Assembly: GCF_900110215.1 (NCBI RefSeq) | Contig: NZ_FOCX01000001.1 | Span: 1-64,000, forward strand | Length of the DNA stretch: 64,000 nucleotides | Direction: 5' to 3' | Origin: Halorientalis persicus | GTDB taxonomy: Archaea > Halobacteriota > Halobacteria > Halobacteriales > Haloarculaceae | Part shown: positions 1-8,087 of the stretch, piece after piece | Layout: each line of letters begins with the position of its first letter | Position numbering within the stretch: position 1 is the first letter of the stretch | Made by a program: the position numbers and the translations under genes | Notes under the pieces: generated by a model | Databases searched by the model: none | What the model was told of the DNA's origin: nothing | The model's input: only the letters and a program-made list of their open reading frames with translations

Positions 1-171
1 GTCAACACCTGCGAGAGCCACGCGTCGCTGACGCGACGGTGGCTCTCGCCCCACCGAGGAGTGTCAAAAGACAAGCTAACGCCGTATCTCAAAGCCTTTC
101 AGCTCCGCCGCGAACTCTACAGAAAACCAGGTGACGAAGCACTCAAATATGCTCTCGACGCCGTCCTCTAA
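1..171 (+). pseudogene. Transposase C-terminal fragment (IS1595/ISXO2-like, probable)
   Basis: The first frame is open from the window edge to a TAA at 169-171, giving 56 residues: VNTCESHASLTRRWL, then SPHRGVSKDKLTPYL and FQLRRELYRKPG. The pattern of N-x2-E followed by RRWL, RGVSK and a basic FQLRR tail resembles the last part of DDE transposases of the IS1595/ISXO2 type; this is recognition by eye. The gene continues left of the window, so it may be complete there. Its stop lies only 12 bases before the start of the truncated methylase, so the element either ends almost at its stop codon or is itself degraded. No terminal inverted repeat could be confirmed. Confidence 0.5.
11..49. repeat. 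39-base perfect-arm palindrome inside the transposase frame
   Basis: The left arm GCGAGAGCCAC (11-21) and CGTCGC (23-28) pair with GCGACG (33-38) and GTGGCTCTCGC (39-49). The loop is TGAC and G22 is a single bulge, giving 17 pairs. The palindrome lies within codons for CESHASLTRRWLS, so it constrains the coding sequence. It may be a strong mRNA hairpin in the transposase transcript or an accident of codon choice. Confidence 0.8.
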
Positions 172-182
172 AAATCAACAAC

Positions 183-2000
183 GTGCTTCACAAGAGCGAC
201 TACGAGAAGGCGTACACAGACACCTACCAGTTCCGATACGACCTGTACGCAGTATTCGTCGATCAAGGACTCGACGCAACACGGAACAATGGCCGGTTCT
301 CGTACATTATCCCCCACACCCTGCTGAACAACCAGTCGTTCGAGGATACCCGTCGCAAACTGCTCGATGAATCGGACTACATCCGCATCATCGACTTCAC
401 CGACGACGTATTCGAAGATGCGACGAACGAGCCGATGATCCTGTATGCTGAGCCGAACCGAAACCGGGAGGAGAACGACGAACAAACGCTCGAAAGCACG
501 ACAATCCACCCAGATGACCTCCCGGAAGCAAACGACAGCCTCCGAGAGTTCCCGTCAGAAGTGGTTGAATACCTCCCGTGGAACCCGCTGTTGATTCGCC
601 CGGCAGAATGGGTGGAAGGCTACCTCGAAACGGACAGAACGACCGAACTCGGGAATATCGCAGATACACAACAGGGACTCCGGACTGGCAACAACAGCGA
701 ATTCCTCACCGAGTCTCCGCAAGACGACGGTAACGTATATCGCAAAATCCTACGGGGCGATGATATCCACCGATATGGGTACGTCTGGGGCGATGAGTAC
801 GTGCGATATGATCGGGATGCGCTGGATGCACCCCGTGATGAGAAGTATTGGAAGGCCGATGAGAAAATCATCGCCAACGCAATCAGGAACTCACAGATGG
901 ATGATCGAATTGTCTCTACCATCGATCTCAACAAATACATAGGTTTCAACTCAACTATCACAATCCTGCCGCGGAGCGAGAACGAGGAGAGTATCTACTA
1001 CCTGCTCGCCATCGTCTCCTCCGGCCTAACAGACCACTACTTCTGGACTTGTTTTATCGACAACAACCTGGCTTCCGAATACTACGATTCCATCCCCATC
1101 CCAATCGTCGATTTCGACACCCAAGAAGACGAACGGGAACAGGTAGTCGGAGAACTCCAAGAGAAGGTGGAAGAGTTCCTCAACGGCGACATCGACAGCA
1201 GCACCATTACCGACTTTACCGACACACACATCCTCCACGAACCGGAGGACGAGACATCCGACGATGAGGAAGAAGGAGAAGAGTCCGAAGACAGCGAATC
1301 TGAGGAGTCAGAACGGTACGTGATACGGGATATTGCCCATGATATGCTGGTCTATCTGGCCAAGGAACACACCCGCATTATCGGCCTACGGGATGAACTA
1401 AACACCAGCCTTGTGGACTTCATCCAACCGTACGTCGAAGGAGAACGAGTCGGTGACCTCGGGCAAATCCAGCCAACTTCCGAAAGTCGTGGAACGGTGT
1501 TACCCGAAACCGTTGACGAGACAGAAAAAGGATCGCCAAAAATCAACGGCATTCGGTGTAGCACACCCGAAAAAATCGCTCCGGATATCTACTCGGTAAC
1601 TGTTGAAATCTGTCCGAAATACAAGCCAGAATACCCCGAAAAGCACGAAACAGACCAACACGGGTACATCGTGGAAGACGAACAGGAATACATCCCAGCA
1701 CTGCGATTCACGAATCTCGATGAGGAGGATGCACTTCTACTCTCGGAATTCCTCCCACAAGCATACGAAAACAGTGATCTACGGAACCAGTCAGGCCTGA
1801 AGCGCGACGCAAACACCCGCGACTCTATGATTGACCGGGTGAAGGATATCAAACTCCCCGATACAAATCAATCACACGTGGATATGGAGACGTTCATGGA
1901 AAACAAGCGAACTGAGAAGGAATACAACAGCGAATCAGCCAAAATAGATGATGTGACGGACCATATTGTAGCCCGCCTCTACGGGAATCCGTTGGATTAA
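183..2000 (+). pseudogene. Eco57I-type DNA methylase/restriction protein, N-terminus missing
   Basis: 605 codons are open from a GTG at 183. The residues resemble the middle and end of Eco57I-like N6-adenine methylase/restriction fusions: RYDLYAVF (about 18-25), GRFSYIIPHTLL (about 38-49) and the TaqI-type recognition region FNSTITILPRSENEESIYYL (about 256-275). A Glu/Asp/Ser linker at about 350-375 precedes a long C-terminal segment. The SAM-binding motifs and the catalytic NPPY expected just upstream are absent because the frame stops at 132-134 within the transposase fragment. The gene is therefore probably inactivated by the insertion or a deletion. Base composition is clearly more AT-rich than the chromosome to the right. 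An intact upstream half beyond the window would change the reading. Confidence 0.7.
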
Positions 2001-2035
2001 TCCGGAGATCCTCAAGACCGATCCCTCCGCCGTGA

Positions 2036-2218
2036 TTTGAGTCGTCCCGTTCACTATTCTTGATTTGCTTCATTGAGGGGTTGGAACCAGACCGCCAGAC
2101 AGTGGAAGAGACGAACATTGACGACCTCGAAGCGGAGATCGGCCAAACAGTGTACGACTTGTTCGATCTCACGGAAGAAGAGCAAGAGGTTATCGAGGAT
2201 TACCTCGAAGTGTTCTGA
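2036..2218 (+). pseudogene. Second methylase C-terminal remnant
   Basis: Frame 2 is open from 2036 to a TGA at 2216-2218. From about 2075 it reads GLEPDRQTVEETNIDDLEAE, then IGQTVYDLFDLTEEEQEVIE and DYLEVF at the stop. A closing segment of the type YDLFDLTEEE-VIEDYLE is what I associate with the extreme C-terminus of large DNA methylases of the Eco57I/PglX kind in haloarchaea. No start codon with a ribosome binding site is evident. I read it as the tail of a second, otherwise deleted methylase, supporting rearrangement in this segment. A short independent peptide is possible but less likely. Confidence 0.45.
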
Positions 2219-2525
2219 AACGAACATCAACCCATTGAGGGCGGGGGTGTCTCCTTGCCGTGTTCGTCCAGAATACTATTCATTTGGAGTATCTATCGGT
2301 GATCTCTATCTCAGGTACGTTCTTCGAGATCTTCCCGAGAGTTTCAATGCATCGAGGGTGTTTTCAGCCGTCTGAGTTGCTTTTCCGGCTCTTACTCTCG
2401 CCTCAATGAGCTGGAATTAGAACACTAATCGAGTCCAATTAGAACAGTAGATAAAAATACTAATAGAGCTGTCACCCCCTCGATGGGCAGAAATTCTGCG
2501 GTCTTTTCGAAGTTTCACGTAGAGA
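2219..2525. other. AT-rich intergenic stretch with direct repeats
   Basis: No convincing gene. AATTAGAACA occurs at 2415-2424 and 2437-2446, exactly 22 bases apart (two helical turns), followed by ACTAATAGAG near 2458-2467, which echoes ACTAATCGAG at 2424-2433. CAACCCATTGAG near 2228-2239 recurs near 4958-4970, and a related sequence lies inverted near 2474-2490. These may be iterons, operators or remnants of element ends. Confidence 0.4.
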
Positions 2526-4460
2526 CTAAGTACGTGAGAGTTCGGAAACATCCTCCACTTTTCCAAATTCGGAGAAGTCATCTAATCTAATATTCGACCA
2601 GTGATATGCGTTCCCTCGACCACCACGACGATGCGCTACATATCCTTCCTCATCTAATTCTTGCATCAGCTTGCTTACCTGCCGAACTCCAATAGAGATG
2701 GATTCCGCGATCTCCTTGTTCGTCCATTCCCCGCTTGGCCATTTTTCCGACTCCTGGAGCGCAGTAACGACTTCATTCATTCCATCGGACCAAGTTTTGA
2801 CCTGCAACTGCTTCTCGGGAATCACCCAATCAGGAAGCCAGAATGTGTGTACGTACACAGTTGCTCCCGGCTCATCCTTGCCAGGGGTCCGTCCAAACCG
2901 CATCACTGCCTGGAGTATCTCATTGTGGACTACGTCCTGAAAGAGTGCGTTGCCAAATGGCCCAAAGTCGAGATAAGTCCCACGCTTGGTTGTTCCATCC
3001 TCGTATTCCTGTCGTTCGACGCTCTCCCCATCAAGGGCGGCCCATCGTTGAACAGCCTCGTCCTCTGGTGGGTGAGGGCTTCCGATAACAGAGCCAAGCT
3101 GTACTCCCTTAAACTGATTACTCCCGATCAGATTGTTGTAGTGTTCACTGATCCCTATGTGGTTGTCAACACCGGATGCGCTATACAACTCTTCGGCCGC
3201 TTTCGAGGTTATCACTGCTGAACGGGTCCCCTCCTTCTCATGAATACTTTCCAGTAACGCCCCGTCTGAATCTACATTAACATAGTCTCCACTATGATAT
3301 GGCTTTGAATCAGCCGTGGTTTGAATTATCGTAAGGCCGAGAATTTCTTCGAGGTAGTGGCGTTTTTCCTCAGGTGTGTCGAGGACCTCCTCGTGATTGA
3401 TCCAGTCGCCACCGAGGATCAGTCGCCATTTCGTTACTGTTGGTGTTCCATCGAGCGCAACGACACTTTTTGCCCGGTGGATCGGTGGTGGGTTGAGTAT
3501 CGTCCATTCGTCCTCAGAGCTTCGGACAGCTCTCCGGCCAGATCCAAGAGTTGCATACTCCCAGTCGTTATCCAGCAAGTCGAACTCAAGGGCAGCGTGG
3601 GTCAAGAGAGGCGCATTAGCATGGAATCCTGGTTTTCGCTGAAGTATATATCGAGTATCTTTGTGTGAGTAGAATCCTAAGTCACTCTTCCACGCTTCTA
3701 CTTCGTCTTCGTATTCAGAATCCCCACGGTGATAGTACAGACGCTTCCAGGTATCGAACGGGAGGTCTTGCTCAGCCTCTAAGTAGTTAGTAATCGCACG
3801 CGTTGCTTCATTGTGTCGCGGTTCAAAGAAGTACGCGTCTCCTGGGAACTCGTCAAAGGCCACGTACCGATCTTCGAGGTAGTCATCATTGTGGGCCTGG
3901 AGATAGTGTCCAATGAGAACATCGTAGTTCTCTGGAACGAAGTCACGTTTCTCCATGTACGAACAGCGGCCATCACGTTGACAGGGGAGTTGCTCTCCAA
4001 AGTATCGTTCAGCGTTTCGATGAAGTTCTGCGCCCGTGATTCCTGATTCATAGACCTCATTTACCTCCACCTCGATGGGTTCGTTTTCACCCATTGTCTC
4101 GCACTCATGTTGGAAGGCAGGGAGAATCCGGTAATCCAAGCCCCGTTCTCGACACCACTCCTCATACTGACCGTATAACTCATGTCGAGCCGTGAATATC
4201 GTTAGATCTTCACCCGTTGTTTCAGCCCACTCTACGATGTGCTGGCTCTTCCCTATAGTAGGGAGAGCTTCAACCAGTGTTGTTCCGTTTTGCTCGAAGC
4301 CTCCATGAATCAGCTCATCGAGGCGATCACGAACGTCAGAGATGGTCAACTCGGAAGTCGGTTTCTCGGATATAGAATCGCTTGCGATACTTAACCGGCG
4401 AGACGGGTCGGGTAAAGATTTGTCATTCGGTGTCTTGTGTATCGGTAGACTCCGACTCAT
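2526..4460 (-). CDS. Fe-S-type (XPD/DinG-like) helicase-like ATPase with C-terminal winged helix
   Basis: 644 residues. EALPTIGKS (64-72) resembles a Walker A loop with Ala for the first Gly, TIFTARHELYGQ (87-98) resembles motif Ia, and VAFDEF (200-205) sits where a DEAD/DEAH box would be. Four cysteines at 103, 120, 160 and 166 lie between the Walker A-like motif and this box, followed by VLIGHYLQAH, as in XPD/DinG helicases with a 4Fe-4S domain. Near residue 555, QAVMRFGRTPGK resembles a helicase motif VI. The last 70 residues (GEWTNKEIAESISIG, VRQVSKLMQELDEEGY) form a winged helix. It overlaps the upstream TRAM-like gene by 38 bases, so the two are probably co-transcribed. The composition is AT-rich and foreign-looking. 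A replication or defence role in an integrated element is inference. Confidence 0.6.
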   Translation of the reverse strand: MSRSLPIHKTPNDKSLPDPSRRLSIASDSISEKPTSELTISDVRDRLDELIHGGFEQNGTTLVEALPTIGKSQHIVEWAETTGEDLTIFTARHELYGQYEEWCRERGLDYRILPAFQHECETMGENEPIEVEVNEVYESGITGAELHRNAERYFGEQLPCQRDGRCSYMEKRDFVPENYDVLIGHYLQAHNDDYLEDRYVAFDEFPGDAYFFEPRHNEATRAITNYLEAEQDLPFDTWKRLYYHRGDSEYEDEVEAWKSDLGFYSHKDTRYILQRKPGFHANAPLLTHAALEFDLLDNDWEYATLGSGRRAVRSSEDEWTILNPPPIHRAKSVVALDGTPTVTKWRLILGGDWINHEEVLDTPEEKRHYLEEILGLTIIQTTADSKPYHSGDYVNVDSDGALLESIHEKEGTRSAVITSKAAEELYSASGVDNHIGISEHYNNLIGSNQFKGVQLGSVIGSPHPPEDEAVQRWAALDGESVERQEYEDGTTKRGTYLDFGPFGNALFQDVVHNEILQAVMRFGRTPGKDEPGATVYVHTFWLPDWVIPEKQLQVKTWSDGMNEVVTALQESEKWPSGEWTNKEIAESISIGVRQVSKLMQELDEEGYVAHRRGGRGNAYHWSNIRLDDFSEFGKVEDVSELSRT

Positions 4461-4893
4461 CGAGGCTTTTTGCTATGTCACGAAGAGACTTCTCTGAGTC
4501 TGAACCCGGCTTTGAGGATGTCTGTTGGCCTTCGCTTGACTTATTGGAATTTAGCTCAGGTGCTCCGTGTGTCTTCGGATTGAATTCTCGATCCTCAATT
4601 GAATCGAATGCGTCACTCAGACTTCGCGTTTGTCCTGCTGACTTCCCGTCATGATGAAGGGGTGGGGCTTTCGCTCCTGCCTCCTTGAACATCGGGACCG
4701 CGGTGTATATATTACCATTCTCTGACGTGATCTTCACCTTCACCGTATCTTCCTCTTCCCAAGATCCGGATTTGAGTAGTGCAAATGCCTCGGTGGAATC
4801 CCCCTCGATGACTGCGTTTCCCGAATTGCTAATCCGATCAATGGTCGCCTCGAAGATCGCGCCAACCTTCAGATGTACCATTCCCTTACTCAA
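4423..4893 (-). CDS. Small TRAM/OB-like protein with Ser-rich tail, helicase operon partner
   Basis: 156 residues. The first 60 residues (VGAIFEATIDRISNSGNAVI, EGD, VKVKIT) have the beta-strand pattern of a TRAM/OB RNA-binding fold; the rest is a disordered, Ser/Glu-rich tail. The start is uncertain. TTG at 4893 has a good ribosome binding site (GGAGG seven bases upstream), while ATG at 4881 gives MVHLKVGAIF, a natural domain start, but lacks one. The stop lies inside the following helicase-like gene, implying coupled expression. Haloarchaea have many small TRAM proteins, but one joined to a helicase-like gene is unusual in my experience. The function is unknown; nucleic-acid binding is inferred from the fold alone. 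Confidence 0.55.
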   Translation of the reverse strand: MSKGMVHLKVGAIFEATIDRISNSGNAVIEGDSTEAFALLKSGSWEEEDTVKVKITSENGNIYTAVPMFKEAGAKAPPLHHDGKSAGQTRSLSDAFDSIEDREFNPKTHGAPELNSNKSSEGQQTSSKPGSDSEKSLRDIAKSLDESESTDTQDTE

Positions 4894-5187
4894 ACGAGCC
4901 CCTCCCCATATGTAACCCAGGGCGAAATCCTGCTTTGGTCTACTTTATTGCTAAGTAACAACCCATTGAGCGGGCAGTAGAGTCGGGGGCTTTTCGTCGT
5001 TTTGGGACTTCTACTTGTGAATAGTAGGAAGCTTGTTGTATCTGGAGATGCTACTTGTAGGTGAACCGATTCACGTCTTGCGGTTTCACACAGAATTAGC
5101 CGCCAACTTGCAGACTTGGTTCAGGGGTGTAACGCCCATGCGGTGCTGTCTGGCGGTTCGGTACTTCGCGCGACGAAAGGAGCGGGA
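4894..5187. other. Intergenic stretch between the element and tRNA-Val
   Basis: No gene supported. It carries the likely promoter of the TRAM-helicase operon (AT-rich ACTTTATTGC near 4941-4950) and a second copy of CAACCCATTGAG near 4958-4970 that also occurs near 2228. Composition changes from AT-rich to GC-rich over this stretch, so the element boundary probably lies here or at the tRNA 3' end. Confidence 0.4.
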
Positions 5188-5262
5188 TGGGTTGGGGCGG
5201 ATTTGAACCGCCGGCTTTCTCCGTGTGAAGGAGATATCATAACCGGACTAGATCACCAACCC
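5188..5262 (-). tRNA. tRNA-Val (CAC)
   Basis: The reverse strand folds as a complete 75-base tRNA. The acceptor stem is GGGTTGG with CCAACCC and discriminator A. The T arm is GGCGG-TTCAAAT-CCGCC, and the anticodon loop TTCACAC has CAC at 5225-5227, which reads GTG valine codons. CCA is not encoded. There is no intron. The 3' end faces the AT-rich segment at 1-5187, the usual orientation for integration into a tRNA gene. Confidence 0.95.
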
Positions 5263-5304
5263 GGCGCTCGGTGCTACCCCTGCGCCGGACTTAAGGGTTA
5301 CCTC

Positions 5305-5571
5305 TCAGGCTTCCGTCTGCCGGTAGGTCTCGATTTTCTCACGGGCGTCCGCGATCGCCTCTTTGGCTTCGCCTTCGGCTTTCCCCTGAAGTTCTTTCAG
5401 GTCGGCCCGAATGTCCGCCAGTCGACTCGCCTCCGGTTCGGCCTCGTCGTCGCCGCCGGTGAGGTTGTCGATCCGGTCCTGAATCGGCTCCAGTTCCTCG
5501 ACGACTCCTTTTTTGGCCGTCTCGCCTGCACGTTTGAGGTAGTATTGCGCGTCTTCGAAGTGTTTGTTCAT
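5305..5571 (-). CDS. Small helical haloarchaeal protein (DUF7553-like)
   Basis: 88 residues. It starts MNKHFEDAQYYLKRAGETAK and ends KEAIADAREKIETYRQTEA, nearly all predicted helix with heptad-like spacing, charged and without cysteines or membrane segments. I recall this as a conserved small haloarchaeal family annotated as DUF7553; no function is known to me. It lies alone between tRNA-Val and the divergent MBL hydrolase gene. Its upstream region contains an 18-base palindrome at 5684-5701 that might control it, although the distance is more than 100 bases. Confidence 0.75.
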   Translation of the reverse strand: MNKHFEDAQYYLKRAGETAKKGVVEELEPIQDRIDNLTGGDDEAEPEASRLADIRADLKELQGKAEGEAKEAIADAREKIETYRQTEA

Positions 5572-5683
5572 ATTCGTTGCTACGCCGAGGACAGAGAAAA
5601 GGGTTGTGGCACTACAGGTCCAGACCGCCGGACTCCAGTCCGATGCCTCGCCAGGAAGTGACCGACCACAAGCTTTTTCAATC

Positions 5684-5701
5684 TTTTAGGCATACCTAAA
5701 A
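5684..5701. promoter_or_regulatory. Palindromic operator-like site, DtxR/IdeR style
   Basis: TTTTAGGCATACCTAAAA is a perfect 7-base inverted repeat (TTTTAGG/CCTAAAA) around CATA. The half-site TTAGG/CCTAA matches the general form of DtxR/IdeR/MntR-family operators known to control metal uptake. It sits between two divergent genes with no obvious metal role (5305-5571 and 5851-6798). Binding by such a regulator is inference. Confidence 0.5.
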
Positions 5702-5850
5702 CCGGCTGGAACCCCGTCGGGGGGTCGGCCACGCGTCTGTCCCAACAACGCGTCCACCATGCATTCGGCCGTCGAGGTGACCGTGGGCATACCCTCGTCG
5801 GCCGGCTTTTCGTCACAACCCTATTGTTCCACCGGCGGGTACGGGTTCCC

Positions 5851-6798
5851 ATGTTCACACGCCTCACCGTTCCGACGCCGTTTCAGGTCGGGGCGGTCAA
5901 CGCCTACCTCGCCGGTCGGACGCTGATCGATCCCGGCCCGGACAGCGAGGAGGCCTGGTCGCACTTGCTCGACGCCCTCGAAGAGCGAGGGTTAGCCCCG
6001 GCCGACATCCAGCGCGTCCTCGTCACCCACCCACACCCCGATCACTTCGGGTTGGCAAACCGGTTCCGCGAGGCCGGAGCGTCGGTCGTCGCCACCCCCG
6101 ACGCCGCCCGGATCGTCGGCGATTTCGCGGGGCGGTTCGAGCGCGAGCGCACGTTCTTCACCGACTTCTTCGAGCGCTGTGGGATGGCGCGCTCGACCGC
6201 CGAGACCGTCACTGGCCTCCCGGAGGTGTACCTCCGCTACGCACCCGACGTGGCGACCGATCGGGAGATCGTCTCGGGCGATACCCTCGTCGTACAGGAT
6301 ACCGTCCTCGAAGTCGACGAAGTGCTCGGCCACGCCGACGGCGAGTGCATCCTCTCTTACGACCTCGACGGTGAGCGCCGCGCCGTCGTCGGGGATCACG
6401 TCCTCCCCGACATCACACCGAATCCCTTCCTCCTCCCGCCGGGAGACGGACGTGACGAGCGTCCGCGTGTCCTCCCCTCGTACAATCGATCACTGGACCG
6501 CCTGCGCGACCGGAACTACGACCGCCTGCTCCCGGGTCACCGCGAGGTGATCGACGCGCCGAGTGCGCGGATCGGGGAGATCCGTGAGGCACACGAAGAA
6601 CGGACGGACAACGTCCACGATCTCGTGGACGGTCCGACCACGCCCGTCGACGTGATGGATGGGCTGTTCGGCGATCTCCCCGTCACGGAGTCCTTTGCCG
6701 GCATGAGTGAGGCCGTCGGCCATCTGGACGTACTCGAAGACAGAGGCGAGGTGACGATACGGGATCGGGGCGGCGTCCTCGTCTACGAACCGGTGTAG
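5851..6798 (+). CDS. MBL-fold metallohydrolase
   Basis: 315 residues from the ATG at 5851 (MFTRLTVPTPFQVGAVNAYL), preferred to the GTG-type start at 5824 because homologous proteins begin with this strand. The metal-binding motif THPHPDHFG is at about residues 60-68, followed by GHADGE (about 170), GDHVLPDITPNPF (about 188-200) and a late PGHR near 228, the expected order of metal ligands in metallo-beta-lactamase-fold hydrolases. The C-terminal third resembles the extra helical domain of the glyoxalase II/LACTB2-like branch. It probably hydrolyses a thioester or other ester in the cytoplasm; the substrate is not deducible. Confidence 0.85.
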   Translation: MFTRLTVPTPFQVGAVNAYLAGRTLIDPGPDSEEAWSHLLDALEERGLAPADIQRVLVTHPHPDHFGLANRFREAGASVVATPDAARIVGDFAGRFERERTFFTDFFERCGMARSTAETVTGLPEVYLRYAPDVATDREIVSGDTLVVQDTVLEVDEVLGHADGECILSYDLDGERRAVVGDHVLPDITPNPFLLPPGDGRDERPRVLPSYNRSLDRLRDRNYDRLLPGHREVIDAPSARIGEIREAHEERTDNVHDLVDGPTTPVDVMDGLFGDLPVTESFAGMSEAVGHLDVLEDRGEVTIRDRGGVLVYEPV

Positions 6799-6810
6799 GT
6801 CGGCCGTCGG

Positions 6811-7347
6811 TCAGTAGGTCGGGCTCTCCTCGGGGACGCCCTCGCGTTTGTTGACCACGCGGGCGAGCGTGAACAGGCAATCGGAGAGCCTGTTGAGGTA
6901 GACGATGGCGGCGTCGTTGACGCCGGCTTCCTCGGAGGCGAAGGTGACCGCCCGGCGTTCCGCGCGGCGACAGACCGCCCGGGCCTGGTGGAGTTTCGCG
7001 CCGGGTTCGCTCCCGCTGGGGAGGATGAACCGCTCCAGGGGGTCGAGTTCGTCGTCGTAGTCGTCCATCCACGCCTCCAGCTCCTCGACGTGCTCGTCGG
7101 TGATCTGTGGGTCCTCCTCGTCGGGATCGGGGTTGGCGAAGTCGGCCTGAACGACGTGGAGGTGGTTCTGGATCGACCGCAACTGGTCGTCCACGTCGTC
7201 GTAGCCCGTGGGCCGCACGACACCGACCAGGGCGTTGACCTCGTCGACGGTCCCGTAGGCCTCGATCCGCGGGCTGGCCTTGGACACCCGGTCCATGTTC
7301 CGGAGGTCGGTCATTCCCTCGTCACCGCGACCGGTGTAGATCTTCAT
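6811..7347 (-). CDS. Cob(I)alamin adenosyltransferase, PduO type
   Basis: 178 residues. The N-terminal ATP-binding motif YTGRGDEGMTDL, followed by SPRIEAYGTVDEVNA (about 27-41), FILPSG (about 107-112) and CRRAER (about 125-130), are signatures of the PduO/MMAB family, which transfers the adenosyl group of ATP to cob(I)alamin or its precursors. Length is normal for the family. It stands alone, convergent with the MBL gene, with no other cobalamin genes in the window. It should supply adenosylcobalamin to cytoplasmic enzymes. The exact in vivo substrate (cobyrinic diamide or cobalamin) cannot be read from sequence. Confidence 0.9.
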   Translation of the reverse strand: MKIYTGRGDEGMTDLRNMDRVSKASPRIEAYGTVDEVNALVGVVRPTGYDDVDDQLRSIQNHLHVVQADFANPDPDEEDPQITDEHVEELEAWMDDYDDELDPLERFILPSGSEPGAKLHQARAVCRRAERRAVTFASEEAGVNDAAIVYLNRLSDCLFTLARVVNKREGVPEESPTY

Positions 7348-7431
7348 ACGTCCACTGGGGCCGCCAGTGTCTTATAGCTCCCCGACGCCGGCGGCGACGG
7401 AGTTTACTGACCTGGGGTCCCCACTACTGGT

Positions 7432-8004
7432 ATGGTCCTCGGCCGGAGCCCGACCGTCACGACGCTCACTGCCTTCGTCGTGGTCTTCCTGCTGGAGTGG
7501 GTCGCGATCCCGCTCGGGCTGTTCGGCACGCTGTTCGTGCTGACGCCGCCGGTCACCGCCCACCCGTGGACGCTCGTGACGAGCGTCTACGCGCACATGA
7601 CCCTCCAGCACCTGCTGGCGAACTCGCTCGGACTCCTGGTCACCGGGGCCATTCTCGAACGCGCGACGACGCGTCTGCGCTATCACGCCTTCTTCGTCGG
7701 GACCGGCGCACTCGCCGGGATCACACAGATCACGCTCGGGGCCGCGTTCGGTGCCGGAACCGGCGTCCTCGGTGCGAGCGGTGCCATCTTCGCGTTCGTG
7801 GGCTACCTGTTGACGGGCAACCGACTGACCGACACCGTCGTCGCCGGGATCGAACTCTCCGGGCGCGCCCGGTTGCTCGCCCTCCTGCTCGTCGCCGGAG
7901 TCGTCACGCTAGCCACTGGCTCGGCCCGCGCAGCACTGATCGCACACTTCACGGGCCTGTTCGTCGGATTGCTAGCCGGTCGAGCACACCTGTTACGTGT
8001 GTAG
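7432..8004 (+). CDS. Rhomboid-family intramembrane serine protease
   Basis: 190 residues with about six hydrophobic helices. HLLANSLGLL (about 60-69) matches the rhomboid H-x3-N motif of helix 2, LGASGAIFAF (about 107-116) carries the GxSG nucleophile, and AHFTGLFVGLLAG (about 173-185) supplies the catalytic His in the last helix. This minimal form lacks extra cytoplasmic domains. It would cleave membrane-embedded substrates; these are unknown. Start ATG 7432; no alternative downstream start preserves helix 1. It is divergent from the adenosyltransferase gene. Confidence 0.85.
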   Translation: MVLGRSPTVTTLTAFVVVFLLEWVAIPLGLFGTLFVLTPPVTAHPWTLVTSVYAHMTLQHLLANSLGLLVTGAILERATTRLRYHAFFVGTGALAGITQITLGAAFGAGTGVLGASGAIFAFVGYLLTGNRLTDTVVAGIELSGRARLLALLLVAGVVTLATGSARAALIAHFTGLFVGLLAGRAHLLRV

Positions 8005-8087
8005 CGATCCAATTCGATATAGCTGTCAGCCGTTTATCGCCCCCAGAAACCGGGACGTTGAACTATCCCGCCGTGGAACCGTCGCGT

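Noticed and set aside
1-5187. CRISPR array or cas genes in the accessory segment
   Set aside because: No regularly spaced repeats of 25-40 bases and no Cas-like motifs were seen anywhere in the window.
8010-8023. Motif CAATTCGATATAGC, near-match to the inverse of 16227-16240, as a shared regulatory site
   Set aside because: One mismatch in 14 AT-rich bases and different distances from their genes; the match is within chance for promoter-like DNA.
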